A stretch of DNA of 64,000 nucleotides from Calvatia gigantea (GCA_025093985.1 JACAAK010000005.1:930001-994000), one strand, 5' to 3'; counted from the stretch's first letter, positions 47,908 through 61,400 are shown. A program made the numbers and translations. Notes: a model not told the origin generated them from the letters alone.

Positions 47908-49513
47908 TTATCCAACAACAGTGGTAGATTGTTGTGCATGGATCGTCGCATCCTGCTCCTTTGCAACGGGGGCACCGAGTGTACCATCCACCCCACCTTC
48001 ACCTCCTTCGGGAACAACGGTGATCTTCACGTTTCCCTGATTCTCATTCGCGGGACTGAGTGGCTCAATAACGGATGACGTATCTGAGACGGAGATACTA
48101 TGTCCAGACATCGAGTCGCGGTATGAGTTGCTATGTGGGAGTGCAGCGTTGGCCTGGCCAGAAGACGAAGTTGTGGACGAGATACTTGCGCGTGAGCTAA
48201 AAAAGCTCCCGAGACGAGAGAAAGGTGCTGGGGCGGTCGGTGTTTGTTGAGTAGGAGGCGAGGATGAGGTCAAAGGAGGAGACGAAGGGACAGCTGTATT
48301 CACGGAAGGGGCTTTCGTTGTGCTGTCAGCTTTCCAGAGTTTAAACCCCCACCCAGAGGTTGGTGCAGCGGGCTTTCTACCGAAATCGGATTCTTCACCG
48401 TTAGTCATAGTTGGCGGCGGTGGGAGCTTTATTGACGAGGACTCGCTGGACACACTTGGCCCAATTTGGTTTTCTGCAATGAAGTCCCGAAGCACTTTGG
48501 TGCATGATTCTGAAGCCTCTCTTGCCTCGTTAGCTTCTGACAACTCCGCCCGGGTATCTGATAGCTCTCTTTTCAGAGACTCGACTTCCTTCTTCAACGC
48601 CTCCACCTCGGGCGATGGCACATTTGTCGGCGGAAGAGGGACGTCTTGTAGGGGTGGTGAATATTTAAACAACGATCGTCGGGAACTGGGTGGGCCAAGA
48701 GTCGCGTTCGCGTCATTGAATGCGAGCGAGCCATTTGGACTAGGTGGTTGGTGAAGAACACCAAGCCCCTGTCCATCCACAGAGATAGAAGAAACACGCC
48801 GATGCGCATTCGTCCGCCCGGTCAGGGGTGTGAATGACGCTCGCTTCGAGGAGGGCGGATTGCCGAATCCCGAGATGCCGGTGCGGGATAGATCTAACGC
48901 ACTTGGAGGTGCTGTACTCTGGCGTCGACTCTCCGTTTGGAGGCGCATCAATCCTCGTCTTATTGAAAGCAAAACAGCAACGTGTCAGTTAACTTAATTG
49001 CCATTTGGAGCAAAGGGGTGGAAAAGCATACCTGCTCTCTTCGACTTTATTTCGCAACAGCGCAATAGCTTCCTCATCTTCTTTCATCTTCTTCCTGGCT
49101 GCAGAAAGCTCTTCTTCGTAAAGCGTGGCCTTCTCCGCCATCAATTGCAGTGTGTCCTGTAGCGAAGCTTCCCGGGTCGTGGCCGTCTCCATAAGCTTTA
49201 ATAAATCATCACGCTCTTTCGTTATATCATCCACCGTCTTCCTCAGCCCTGTGATGATGTGTGCGAGTATATTGGGATCTAATGAATCACGGTGTGGCTG
49301 TGTGTTAGCTGATGCGCTGGGTGTCGGTGGGGGTGAGCCTTCCAGCTCGAGTTGTCTCTCGAGCTCCAAACTGAGGTCGATTGAGAAACGCCCCTTCTCC
49401 TCAGCGGGTTCTTGACCTGTAGCGGCAGTGTTTGGGAGGCTCGAGTTTGTCGATGAGGGTGCCTGGAATTCAACCACCAGGCTGGGAGAACTGGGATCGG
49501 GTACAGCGGGCAT
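47908..49513 (-). CDS. Ser/Pro-rich coiled-coil protein of unknown function
   Basis: Two exons, minus strand: 49032-49513 and 47908-48958, in phase, 510 residues. I chose the ATG at 49513 (MPAVPDPSSPSLVVEF). First coiled coil about residues 95-165 (ITGLRKTVDDITKERDDLLK, LYEEELSAARKKMKEDEEAI). A basic Ser/Thr-rich stretch follows (RQSTAPPSALDLSR, KRASFTPLTGR). Second coiled coil about 277-325 (EVEALKKEVESLKRELSDTR). Then a long low-complexity Ser/Thr/Pro region with SRLGSFFSSRASISSTTSSS, and a short closing segment with NVKITVVPEGGE. Dimeric coiled coils with phosphorylatable linkers suit a scaffold or trafficking factor. I do not recognise a named family. Confidence 0.78.
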
Positions 49514-49806
49514 GGTGGGTAAATGGTAGTAGTGGTGGGTGGTGGTCAAGAACCAAGAGACATGTAGGGAAAGGCGATGTGTGGACGAGGACCGAGTTGA
49601 GTTTGCCTGGAGACAAGAGCTTCAATCACGTGAACACTGCAACCTGTCAGGAGTAAATCCGATCCAATAATAAGTACATTTTTATTCTACCAAAAGTTTT
49701 TTTTTTCCTCGTTTCCATTCTTATTTCGACATGTTGTTAGTACTCGAGTCCAATACGCCATAAAACATTTACACAATCCAAGGAAGAGCAAAAAAAAAAA
49801 AAAAAA
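49514..49806. other. Intergenic, coiled-coil gene upstream and Smr gene 3' side
   Basis: Contains a poly-T/poly-A pair (tttttttt near 49697 and a long A run at 49790-49806 abutting the Smr gene stop). No gene. Confidence 0.5.
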
Positions 49807-52674
49807 CTACTCAGAAGCATGAGTCAAGGGATCGATACAGATGATACCATCTCGCTCGCTCCATGGGTATCCCCAACGGTGCACCCACTCACGCACACCT
49901 GTTGCTAAGCGATTGCGGGATGCACCCCTAGCAGAATCCTGGGTCCCCGTGTGCTTCTCTTCACCAACGATAGCATAAGCTGTGAAAGGAGTCAGATTCT
50001 ATTCGTCAACAGAATACGCTCAAACATACCTAAACCATAGAAATGCTCATTTTCCAACTATGCGTGAAACGTCAACACGCAATGCTAACTTTAAGATACA
50101 AAAAAAAAACTCACAGCAAGCAAAAACTGCTCCAACACCTCCGTAGCCTCATTCGAATGCAAACCATGCAAATCAAGCATACACTCCGTCCTCTCCTCTG
50201 TAGTTAATTTACCCTCACCCACATCCTTCCTCGCAACGCCCAGAACAACACCAAGCCCAGAACCACACGATTTCCCCCTCGCGGTCCTATCTCCAGAATC
50301 ATCCGACCAACCCAGATCTCTCGCTCTCACCACTTGTTCAGCCAAGTGCGCACGCTCACGAACTAAATTAGAAGCAGCATTCGCCATCTCAACAGCCATT
50401 TTTGCATTAAGATCGTGTCCTTCCCTACTGAACCGTTTAGCTGCTGCGCCATCACCACGCCTCCATGCATCGGCCGCACGCGACAAGCAAGCGTTCCGCG
50501 CAGCTCCCAGCTGTAACGCGCGCTGACGATACGACATGTATAATTGATTGACGGATTCTCCCGTCGGCAATGTCGGTAATAAACTTGGTGGTCGAAGTTT
50601 CAGGCGAGGTGATGGGCGCGGTGCCACAATGGCTGACGGTTGATGTAGGTTATCCGCAGCTGCACCCATTACGCGAGCCAAGTGAATACCATTGATCTTG
50701 GGTGGAATTGGTTTCTTAACTGCTGTTGCGAATCGTGTTCGACTAGGATCGTAATAGGTTCCATGCTTGTTCATCCTCCCTTGAACCCCTTCATACCCGA
50801 GTACAGGGAACTCGTCGACAGGGGGGTTATGCAGTTCGTGTGGTCCATGAAGTCCCGGTCCACCACGGATATTCGCCCGGGACATCGCAACATTCAAACT
50901 TGCGACATCCGCATCCTTGGGTAGATGATGCAAGAACTCGCAAGTCTCATTTTTGGCACACATGCCACGAAGCCAGAATCGGCACAACGCACGTTCCAAG
51001 TCGTGGCTTGACGCAAAAGAGTATTCAGCAAGCATGCCCTTCACACACCCTCTTTGGTTATTATTGAACATACCTGAAACGGCAATCTGCTCTAAGACAT
51101 TCTCCAGCCACAAAGTACCGGCAGACCCTATTGCCACCACCTTGCACAGGCCGTCCATTGACATATCTCGAAGCGCCACGACCAGTGCCGTTGTTATTGT
51201 TATTGTTAGGATAGCCACCCCTGCCATTACCACGAATGTTGCCCGCGGCGTCGCGCGGGACAAGCGTGACACGGTTCCCCATAGGCTGCACCCTCACTTG
51301 CGTAGGTGAGGCGGGCTGCGCAGGCAACCCACGATCAACCAACCAAGCCATAGCACGTTCAAAATCGTATCCATTAGCTGCCAAAGCCTCCTCAAGTTCA
51401 GAGGGGGCAAGTGTAGAACCAAAGACGGAGCTGAGAACATCAAAAGGTGTCATGCCATCCGTGAGAGCAGCACTGGCCTCGGCCTCGTCGATGGGATCAT
51501 TATTTCCACCCATGTTGTTGTATCGATGATGATACCCATAATCGTAATGGGCATGAGTGCTGCTGGGCCCCATGTGATGGGCGAGTTCGGAGTCTTTAGG
51601 GGGTGAGACGGACCATTGTGAATCGAAATCCGAAACTGTGGATTGAAAGGCAGGTGGAAGAGAGTTAGGATTGGAATAAGGATCGCCATAGGCTTCTTCT
51701 TCCTCTTCCTCTTCTGGACGAACAAATGAACGCAAGGATGAGCTAGGTGTGATTGCTCTAGGAGCGGAAGTGGAGAGATCAGCGATGAGTGGAGCGGCGA
51801 TAGCGAGGTTGGAAGTAGCACGAGGCGAACTATGCGCCCACATGTCTGGAGAAGGAGTATCCGCACGAAGGAGTGAGCCAGGTTGAGAAGAGGCAGAAGA
51901 GAGTGGTCGAGGAATGGGTCTAAACTCGGATGCTTTGGCATTGAGAGAACGGGACGTGAGCAATGGGGAGGCTGGCAGGCTGGCAGTCCATTGTGCCTGG
52001 GCCTGGGTGGCCTGAGCGTGAACGAGGATGGGGGATGATGAGGGGGAATAATCGCTTTTGGCACTCATATAAGATCTGCCCTCGCCGTTGGCCAAGGGTG
52101 ATGTGGCTGGCGTATGAGGGCGGCGAAGTGGCCAAGCAAGTGGCGAGGCTGGAGCAGATGAGGGTGTCTCTGGGCGTGCAGGGTGGAGACGGGCCGAGTG
52201 TTGTGACGCCCGAGACGAAGGACGAGAAATAGGACGACGCGTTGGTGTCAGGAAGAGGAATGGGACACCTGCGACATCGTCACGGTGCTTGTGCATCAGG
52301 TCTAAGACACTTTCTTCGAGCTATAATCGACTCCTGTTCAGCACCATGGAACAAACAGGAGAAAGTTTATTGTGAATACTGACTGTTTCATCGTCCACGT
52401 CGAAGGTCTCTTTGAGAAGCGCCTTGAGCTCATCCTCATTCTCGTCAGCAAGGAGGGAGACCACCTTGTTAACAAGCGAAGTGGGGATGCGGTTGAGCTC
52501 ATCTGAATCGGTTTCGGGCTCGTTAGTGTCGGTCGGTTTGTGTTGACGAGCTATAGCAACAAGCTGGGCCCGGGTGTGGGGAAACTTGAAACTAGGGTTC
52601 TGGTCTGATTTAGCGGCGTCAGAAGAGTTATTGTGATTATAGGAGAACTGGACTGGAAGGCCCAGGGTAGCCAT
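49807..52674 (-). CDS. CCCH zinc finger, DUF1771 and Smr domain protein
   Basis: Five exons, minus strand: 52384-52674, 51074-52320, 50115-51006, 50030-50057 (28-base micro-exon), 49807-49979; 876 residues, all in phase. Residues 1-97 form a helical N-terminus. A Ser/Pro-rich stretch leads to a CUE/UBA-like helical segment (TPFDVLSSVFGSTLAPSELE, ANGYDFERAMAWLVDRG). Two CCCH fingers follow: CRYFVAGECLRADCRFSH, split by an intron, and CRFWLRGMCAKNETCEFLH. DUF1771 follows at about 640-705 (YRQRALQLGAARNACLSRAA). The Smr domain starts at CMLDLHGLHSNEATEVLEQF and ends with GASRNRLATGVREWVHRWGY. Proteins of this layout bind RNA and can act as nucleases in ribosome-linked mRNA quality control. Cytoplasmic by inference. 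The 5' end was copied into the repeat at 58.1 kb. Confidence 0.88.
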
Positions 52675-55600
52675 GGTACGCGAGGTCTGCCAGTGGACTA
52701 ATAGTACAAGAAAGAGGCACCAGTGTTGAAGTTGGCTTAGCTGGGACCACTGACTGACCTTTGCAAGACTTGTCCACCCGTGGGAGTCACTGATCACACT
52801 ATCCCAAAAATATCATCAATGAACATTTAAACAATCAACAAAAGCGACAGGAACTGGTCCATTGTAGATAAAGATGGGCCTGGAGGACCGTCGTTATGTC
52901 TGCTAATGTTAATGGGTAAGAGTGTTTCTGTCCGTGGCGATGAATAACAGAATATTTCACGGCGTCTTAATGCTAAAGTAGCCGAAACGCAAGGCTCAAC
53001 ACGAGCAAAGTAAGTAATCACAACCCCAAGATCCTATTGGCGGTTCAGCAACTCGCCGACAAGATTCCCGTGATCCCGCACCACCTACGCCGAAAGGTGG
53101 AGGCCGGTGGTGATAACTGTAAAACAAAACCGTCCAGGAGTGATGAGACGTGATTAAACATCTCAATCCTCAAATCGTGGCCGCTTCCAGGCTGAGCCGT
53201 GTCCGTGCTAGCAGTCCAAGAAAATTGAATATCGTCGGTAGCTAAAAAATGCTCTCGTCAAAAGTAAGCTAGAAGCAAGGAGCGGACTCACAACGATTCT
53301 TGAGCCACTGAAGCCAAATCCGGGAGTGGCACCGGCATAACGCCCGCAATGTAAGGTCCCGGTCAACCCAATAGGCGTTAGACCTGCTACGGTCTCGTAG
53401 GTAATCAGCGAATGAGCGGTGAAAGAATCGCAATCCTTCAATATGTTTATTTGACGGCGATGGTAGTGCAAGCAGCCAAGGAAAGCGTCTGGATGGCATC
53501 ACCAACCAACGGTCCGAGTCCCAAGATATTGCAAGCAAATAAAAGAGATCCTTTCATGGAGTTGGGCACAGCCGGAGACATATAATATCCCAAGAGTAAC
53601 TTGATTTGTGGTAGGAGATCAGGAGGAACATCTGACATAATCTGTGAAAAGAGTATGTCAACGTTCCTAAACGGGCTCTCCATAGAGGGTGAACTTGGTG
53701 GGGGTCCGATACCATCGAGGAAGTCCAAAACGCGGTGAAAGCGAATTACGGGGTTCCCAAGAGGGTCTCCGATGAAATGGAATTATCGAAGATGCGAAGC
53801 CAAAGAATCCCAAGGATGTAGAAGCGATCCGCAAAAGTTGTTCTTGGGTTGGCCAAGGGGAAGATGATGGGATAACTTCATGGAAGGTGGTTCTCATCCT
53901 CTTGAACTCGTCCTCAAGATACCGCCTCACATCTCCACGAGCCCGGCCCGAACCGACAGACAAGCGGTATTCTCGATAGGACACTAGCTTGGTCCTTGCT
54001 CGAGAGAATATAACTTTGAGGTATTGCTTTATTCGTGTTGCAAAGACCCAGGTGATGGGAACGGTGGGGTGTTCCAGCACAAAACCGCAAACAAGCTCGA
54101 GGATCTTGCATTGATCCCGTTCAGTCCGACATTCCTCCAGACCATCCACAAAAATAGGGCAGCATTCAGAGCCCAGTGGAATACGTCGCTGAGCAAACGG
54201 GACAACGAACAGACTATGAAACTGGGCACCAAGGGATCTCTTCAAGAACATTGGGTCGGCCCCAAACTGCTCGTCGAGGTACGACCTGTATGAGCCGCTC
54301 CGGACAGCTAGTCGATAGGCAAGCGGTGGGCAAAACTTGTATTGCCTCATTGAGCCCCTCGTTCCTGGACAGGAACAATGCTGCAAAAAGCCCGTGCTGC
54401 GGTATAGTTTCTGCAAGCGTCTGCATGATAGCAGACATTACCCGCCCCAGCTGGTCCAGATATCCATATCACCTGCGCTTGCTGCCCGATAGTACGAAGA
54501 GAGGCCCCGATAACCTTGAGAATATCATTCCGAGTACCGCAGATGACAGCCGGGGAGGATACTTCGCGACGGCGGGAGTCAAATTCAGCTCCCGACACAG
54601 AGTAAGTCGCAAGGCGCTCGAGAACTGCATGGGTGTTTAGCGAAGGAATAGGAAAGGGACACGCAAGAACGTACCGTTGACGTGTCCGTGGTAATGTTGA
54701 TGCTGGGTTCCAACACTCCAAACCGTCGAATGCGACATGACAAAATGATGGGAACGGTTGAAGAACCCACTATCTAAAGAGGTTTGAGGAGAGCCTAGCG
54801 CGAAACAATAAATCAGTGAGGCGATACAGCAGATAAAGTCGGAATAAGCATACCATCTTCGAGCTTTGGTAGGTTCAGCTGGATGGAATTGCGCTCTGTC
54901 TTCTGGGAGCTTTGGGCCGTTAAATCTTTTGATTTGCTTTCAGCAGCAGCAACCCTGGTATAATCCACTAGTGTGGTCGAAGAGCTCTGACCGGAGGTGG
55001 AAGAACTCTGATTAAAAGTTGAAGTTGAAGGAGACAATGAGTGCATAGGTAGAGTCTCTTCGATTTCTGGGCATGATGCTTCACATGATCTATAGCGGTG
55101 GTCGCTCGAGTCGGGGGAAGCAAGTTCGTCAGAAGAGGAGGGTTCAGGAGATCTTGTAGGCGGCGTGTCACTACCCCCACCATGCCGCTTTCCAATTAGG
55201 ATCTCCGAGAGTGAATATGTTGGCAACGATGCACCTGAACTCATGCGTGTCCTCGCCAGATCTCCAGGAGACTGGATACTCGTAGGAGTCGCGACGGGGT
55301 TCTTTTGAGAACTCAGGTTTGGCCATGGGGGAGCCCTGGTAGGGGGCACTATTTGTGACGTAGCGACCAAGGGGGGGAGAAAAACTGGAAGATCTTACAA
55401 GGTTTGGTGCACGATAAATGTTGGGTGTCGGTGCGATACACGATTGGTGATTGAGCACCTGGGGATTTGGGTTTGATGAGCTGAAAGAGAGCTCATGGGA
55501 GGGAGGTGCCGCAGGCGTCGGTATGTGCGACGAATGGTTAACGAACACTGGAATATCCAAAGGTCTGACCGACCGATCTCCGAGAGCCCAATCAATACTA

Positions 55601-57990
55601 TCTGCATGGCCACACCCATGCTGGTAGTAGCGGGATTTAGATATGGGGTCGGCCTCCATCTCCCCCTCTCCCCATGTTTTGATAGTCGACCGGGGACGAG
55701 ATTCATGATGAAGCCTCCTCTTGGACGGGGAGGGACTAGGATCTCTCGCCACCCGGCGTTGAGAAGACTTCTTCTCTAATGATAGCATATTATTCTCTTC
55801 TCCGCTATCACCCTCATCGTCTGGAAAGGACCAGCAACTTCGTACTGTAACTTTTGGTGATAGTATGTCCGGGAGGCCGCCTGGATCGCGATGGCTGAGC
55901 CTGGATGGGAGAGTAGTGGCGGGGGATTTACGCGGAATTTCTGCTGGAATGACCAAGCGCAGCGAGTCCTTGAGGTGAATCCCGACGTGACGCACAGTGG
56001 TACTTCTTCTCCCCTGGCACAACTCCTTTTGAATCCACTCTTGCATCACGCGTTTTAATAAATTTCTGATCGGGCGCATTTTGGGCCTCTGTGCCGCCCG
56101 AATCTTGGGACTGTTCATCAACCTCGATTGTCTTGGGGAAGTCTAGGTTATCTTCAAGGGCCTGATAGAGCATACGGATAGGAGGACGCCTCGGGGGATC
56201 CGTATCCAACATCATTGAAACCAATTCAGAAAAATACGGGGCCAACGCATAGGGACAAGATAAGCCGAGATTCTCCTCCAGAAAATCTGCAAGGCGCAGA
56301 GCGCTAATTCCTGTGTGCAACAATGGAGGGACTCCAATAAAGATCTGTTCCCGCTCATGTTAGTTCCTTCCGGTAGTACCTCTACCTCACATACCTCAAT
56401 CACCGTGATACCAAGAGAATAAACATCAGCTTTGAGCAGGTCAACTCGTCCTGAAGCTGATGACCGAAGCTCGGGAGCAATCCATGAAAGTGTACCAATT
56501 GCTTGATCCCGAAACCGTTGGGACATTTCGGGGATCGAGGCCAATCCAAAGTCGGCTAAACGACAGACGGAGGAATCATCGACGAGGATGTTAGCACCCT
56601 TAATGTCGCGGTGAGCAACGGGAGGGCTAAAACCGTGCAAAAATTGCAAGCCGTTCATTATTTGCCAAACCTAAAGACTGAGTATTGGAATTTTGGTTTG
56701 TTGCTGGGACTTACGGGGGTCAAGCGGTTTGTATCCGGGTTGCGTTTAAGAAAGTCAACAATGTTACCGTTTTTCATGAAACGTGTGACAAGACCGTATC
56801 GGTCTGATTCGTCGAGACTGGCTCCCAGCAAGGGAAGTATGTTGGGATGCTGGAGTTGGCGAAACAGGATAATCTCGCGAACAATCTATCTCACACAGGT
56901 GAGTAAAGTATGGAATTAAGGAGTGAACGCTTGGAAAGTCGAGGCTTCTTGATGATCACTTTAGGATTTCCAATTACCCCTTTACACAGTTCCTATTGAC
57001 CGGTTAAAACAAGTTAGACACATATTTGAGGTAACCTACCGAAAACCCCGTGGGGGTGAGCACGTCATGCCGAGCAAGTTTGTGAAGGAGAAGTGAAGGG
57101 GAGGCGCCAAGGCCGCGTCTCAGGAATGCCAAAGCTTGTTTACGGACCGGTTTCGGGGTCTTTGGATCGTCGAGCAACTGAAAACCAGGGGTGAGCACAA
57201 AAATTAGAGGAGGAGGCGCTCACACCTTGCGCAAGTTGGGCCAGGCAGTCCTGAAGAGCAGAGTTTGTGATGGCCCGCAAGCCACAGTACGTAGGGTGCC
57301 TGGGCCTCCCGCGGGTAAAAATATCGCAAAGTTGAGTAGTAGATAGGTTATGCAGGGGGAAATGGTGGCCACCGAGGACCACAATTCGCGGACAGCTCGG
57401 CGTTTTAAGGACGAAAGAAGTCATCGGAGAACGTTCGACATTGAATTCAACACGTGCATGCAGGATGGAAAGCCTCATTGAGCTCGTAAAAAGCCTTCGA
57501 GCACGTCTTCAAAATTTCTGCGAGACCAAGGATGCCCTCGCTGATATGATGCCTATAGGGAGAGAATAAGGTGGGCCCACAGACTTCACAGGTGATCGGC
57601 ACTCAAGTACTTAAGTACTTACGGACTGTCGTCATGAGAGATAATCTCCCCCATCAACACCAAAACCTTATATATCCAGCACCCAAGTGCGATCGTATAC
57701 CCCCCAAAACACGCTCACAAGCGTCCGGAAACTGAAAGAACATCACTGGGGGTGAAGGAGTGGGTGTAAAATAAAACGTTGGCGTCGCATCAGGGCATTC
57801 TCGTATTTAAGTAGGCCGTACGCGACCTACACGCCGGTCCCCCGAGGCTCGTAACGCTCATTCGATAGAATGCAAAGCCATTGAGGCTATGAGCCTCGTG
57901 TCCCACTTGCATCAATTAAGGTTTTCCTGCACGTGACACACCCAACTCCCACATATGCTTTTGTCCTGCTTCGATAACTTACGTTTTAAG
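52590..57990. repeat. Tandem module A (Smr 5' end + kinase-NACHT)
   Basis: Left copy of a direct duplication of about 5.5-5.9 kb. The left anchor, ggttctggtctga near 52597, lies inside exon 1 of the Smr gene. The right anchor is the cacgtgacac...tcgataactt stretch near 57930-57985. The same anchors occur at 58131 and 63810-63865. The module carries K4 and NACHT A. Confidence 0.85.
53034..57743 (-). pseudogene. Kinase-NACHT fusion gene, decayed copy (K4 + NACHT A)
   Basis: Same order as the intact module to its right. The kinase N-terminus starts at 57743 (exon 1 has a 10-base deletion, frame lost). The shared domain (RVEFNVERSPMTSFVLKT) has one extra base near 57470. The intron donor after RLSKR is missing near 56930. 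Kinase motifs HRDIKGANILVDDSSVCRLA and ADFG are present, and frame shifts occur near 56064 and in a C7 run near 55378. The linker has lost about 300 bases. The 80-base intron joining the kinase to the NACHT exon (54774-54853) is kept with good splice sites. The NACHT part (54773 to 53034) has at least five extra single bases compared with the intact copy (near 54437, 54325, 53779, 53482 and 53145). Clearly a pseudogene as read. Confidence 0.82.
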
Positions 57991-58489
57991 TACCGTACCC
58001 GGCAAGTAGGAGTCTAATGTGTTAGTAGATTCTGAAACATTCGAGCTGGCATCATAATGTAAGGGACTCCCGGTTATCAAAACGATACGGTCCACCTTTC
58101 TGACACTTGTATTGTTGGACATTTGAAAATAGGATTCTGGTCTGGTTCAGCGGCACCAGAGGGGTTACTATTACCACGGTCATGGGAGGACAGAAGTGGA
58201 AGGCCCAGGGCAACCGTGAGGGCCTGCTAGTCAACGAATAGTACAAGGAAGGGGCACCAGGTCGAAGCTGCTTAGCCGGGGACCACTGATTGACCTATCA
58301 CACCATTCCAAAAACATCTACATCAACTGTCAACGTTATTCAACGAACGTCATAAAGTCTGCCAAAGTCAATGGGTCAGAGCATTTCTGTCTGCAGTGAT
58401 GGATAATTGAATATTCCAACGGTATTCTGATACTATGGTGGCCGAAACGCAAGGCTAAACACGAGCAAAGTAATCACTACCCTAAGATC
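57744..58489. other. Intergenic between modules A and B
   Basis: Upstream region of module A, the module junction near 58000-58120, the Smr stub (listed separately) and the 3' flank of the intact kinase-NACHT gene. Otherwise no gene. Confidence 0.5.
58115..58226 (-). pseudogene. Truncated 5' stub of the Smr protein gene
   Basis: Sequence matching 52588-52685, the start of exon 1 of the CCCH/Smr gene (tctggtctg..., tggaaggcccagggc). The start codon has changed from ATG to ACG at 58215-58217, and nothing of the rest of the gene follows. It marks the breakpoint of the tandem duplication: when the kinase-NACHT module was copied, the neighbouring Smr 5' end came along. Confidence 0.72.
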
Positions 58490-61400
58490 CTATTGGCGGT
58501 TCAGCAACTCGCGACAAGATTGCCGTGGTCTCACATCATCTACACCGAAAAGTGGACGTCGGTGGTAATGACGGTGAAACAAAACCGTCCACAGTGATGA
58601 GACGTGATTGAACATCTCACTTCTCAAATCATGGCCGCTTCCAAGCTGAGCTACGTCCGTGTCAGCAGCCCAGGAAAGTTGAATACCGTCGGTGGCTAGA
58701 AAGTATTTCAGTCCAAAAAGTAAGCTGGGATGCAAGGAACGGGCTCACAACGACCCTTGAACCACTGCAGCCAAATCCGAGCGTGGCATCGCCGTAATAC
58801 CGATAATGTGAGGTCCGGGTCCACCCAATAGGCGCTAGACCTGCTGCGGTCCCGTAGGTAATCAGCGAACGAACGATGAAGGAATCGCACTCCTTCATTA
58901 TGTTTATTTGATGGCGATGGTAGTGCAAGCACCGAGGATAGCGCCTGAAGGGCACCGTCAATCAGCGGTCCGAGTCCCAAGATATTGCAAGCAAATAAAA
59001 GAGATCCTTTCATGGAGTTGGGCACGACCGGAGACATATAATATCCCAAGAGTAGTTTGATTTGTGGCAGGAGATCGAGGGGAACATCTGACATCATCTG
59101 GGTATAGAGTGTGTCAAGGTTCCTGAACGGGCTCTCCATAGAGGGTGAACTTGGTGGGGGTCCGATACCATCGAGGAAGTCCAAAACGCGGTGAAAGTGA
59201 AGTACGGGGTTCCCAAGAGGGTCTCCGATGAAATGAATTATCGAAGATGCGAAGCCAAAGAATCCTGAGGATGCAGAAGCGATCCGCAAAAGTTGTTCTT
59301 GGGTTGGCCAAGGGGAAGATGATGGGATAACTTCGGCGAAGGTGGCTCTGATCCTCTTGAATTCATCCTCAAGATACCGCTTCACATCTCCACGGGCCTG
59401 ATTTGAACTGATGGATAAGTGGTATTCTCGATAGGACGCTAGCTCAGTCCTCGCCCGGGAGAATATAGCTTTGAGGTGTTGCTTCATTCGTGTTGCAAAG
59501 ACCCAGATGATGGGAATGGTGGGATGTTCCAGCACGAAACCGTATACGAGCTCGAGAATTTTGCATTGGTCGCGTTCGGTCTGACATTCCTCCAAACCAT
59601 CCACGAATATAGGATAGCATTCGGGGCCCAGCGGAATGCGCCGCTGAGCAAACGGGACAACGAATAGGCTGTGAAACTGGGTACCAAGGGACCTATCCAA
59701 GAACATTGGGTCGGCCCCAAACTGCTCCTCGAGGTATGACCTGTATGGACCGCTCCGGACAGCCAGCTGATAGGCAATAGTAGGGAAAACTTGTATTGCC
59801 TCATTGAGCCCCCCGTTCCTGGAGAGGAATAATGCCGCAAAAAGACTATCCCGCGGCATGGTTTCTGCAAGCGTCTGCATGATAGCAGACCTACCCGCTC
59901 CAGCTGGTCCGGATATCCACACCATCTGCGCTTGCTGCCCAATGGTCCGAAGAGAGGCTCGAATATCCGTGAGAATACCATCCCGAGTACCGGGGTGGCA
60001 CCGGGGAGGATACTCGCGACGGCGGGAGTCAAATTCAGCTCCCGACATAGAGTAAGTCGTAAGACGCTCGAGAACTGCATGGGTGCTTAGCAAAGGATAG
60101 AAGAAGGGGTATGCAAGAAAGTACCATTGACGTGTCCGTGGTAATGTTGATGCTGGGTTCCGACACTCCACATTGTCGAATGCGACATGACAAAATGATG
60201 GGAATGGCCGAAGAACCCACTATCTGAACTAAAAGGTAAAGGAGAGCCTAGTACGAAACAACAGATTAATGGGGTGGTGCGGCAGATAAAGTCGGAACAA
60301 ACATACCATCTTCTAGCTTTGGTAGGTTCAGTTGTATAGGATCGGACTCTGTCTTCTGGAGGCTTTGGGCCGTCGAATCTTTTTGTTTGCCTTCGGTGGT
60401 CAAAACCCCGGCATGGTCTACAAGAGTAGTCGAAGAGCTCTGGCTGGAGGTGGAAGAACCCTGACTAAAAGTTGAATGAGGCGACTGAGACGCGGGCTGC
60501 ACAAACGACAATGATCGCGTGGGTTGAAACTCTCCAACTTCTGGGCATGGTGCTTCACATGGGCCGCGGTGGTAGTTGCTCGGGTCGGGGGGAGCATGTA
60601 CATCGGAAGGGGGTTCAGAAAACCTTGTAGGCGGTATGTTGTCGTTCTCGCCGTTCCCGCTTCTGATAGGGATACCCAAGGATGAACGTGTTGGCGATGT
60701 CGCGCTTGAACTCAGAGGTGATCCTGTCAGACTCCCAGGAGAGCTACTCACAGGAATCACGACGGGGTAGCTCCTGAGAACCCAGGCTTAGCCATGAAGG
60801 AGCCCTGGTAGAAGGCATTATTTGTGGCGCAGTGACCGAAGGAGGGGAAAGACTGGAAGGCCTTACAAGATCCGGTGCGCGATGAATAGCGGTTGTTAGT
60901 GCTATACGTGAACGGCGATTGAGCACCTGGGGATCTGGGTTTGATGGACTCGAAGAGTGCCCATTAAGGGGAGGTGCCACAGGTGTCGGTAACGGGTATG
61001 CGAGGGTAATATCAGGTGCCGATATGTGCGACGAATGGTTAACGAACACTTGAATATCCAAAGGACTGGCTGGCTGAACCCCTAGAGCCCAATCAATGTT
61101 GTCCACGCGGTCACACCCATGCTGGTGGTAGCGAGGTTTGGATATGGAGTCGGTCTCCAGCTCCCCCTCTCCCCATGTTTTTGGCGTCGACCGGGGGAGA
61201 GAATCATGACGCCGCCTCTTGGACGGGGAGGGGCTACGCAGCACGCGCTGAAGAAACCTCTGCCTTGATGGAAGCACGATATTCTCTTCTCCACTATCGC
61301 CCTCATCATCGGAAAAGGACCAGCGACATCGTTTTGGAGTTTCCGGTGATAATATGTCAGGGGGCCTACCTGGATCATGGTGGCTGGGCTTGGGTGGGAA

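Noticed and set aside
48320..48754. 144-codon plus-strand frame
   Set aside because: Shadow of the Ser/Pro-rich second exon of the coiled-coil gene.
51450..52064. 204-codon minus-strand frame overlapping the Smr gene in another frame
   Set aside because: Pro/His/Leu-rich alternate frame of a low-complexity exon; the overlapping frame carries the zinc fingers and Smr domain.
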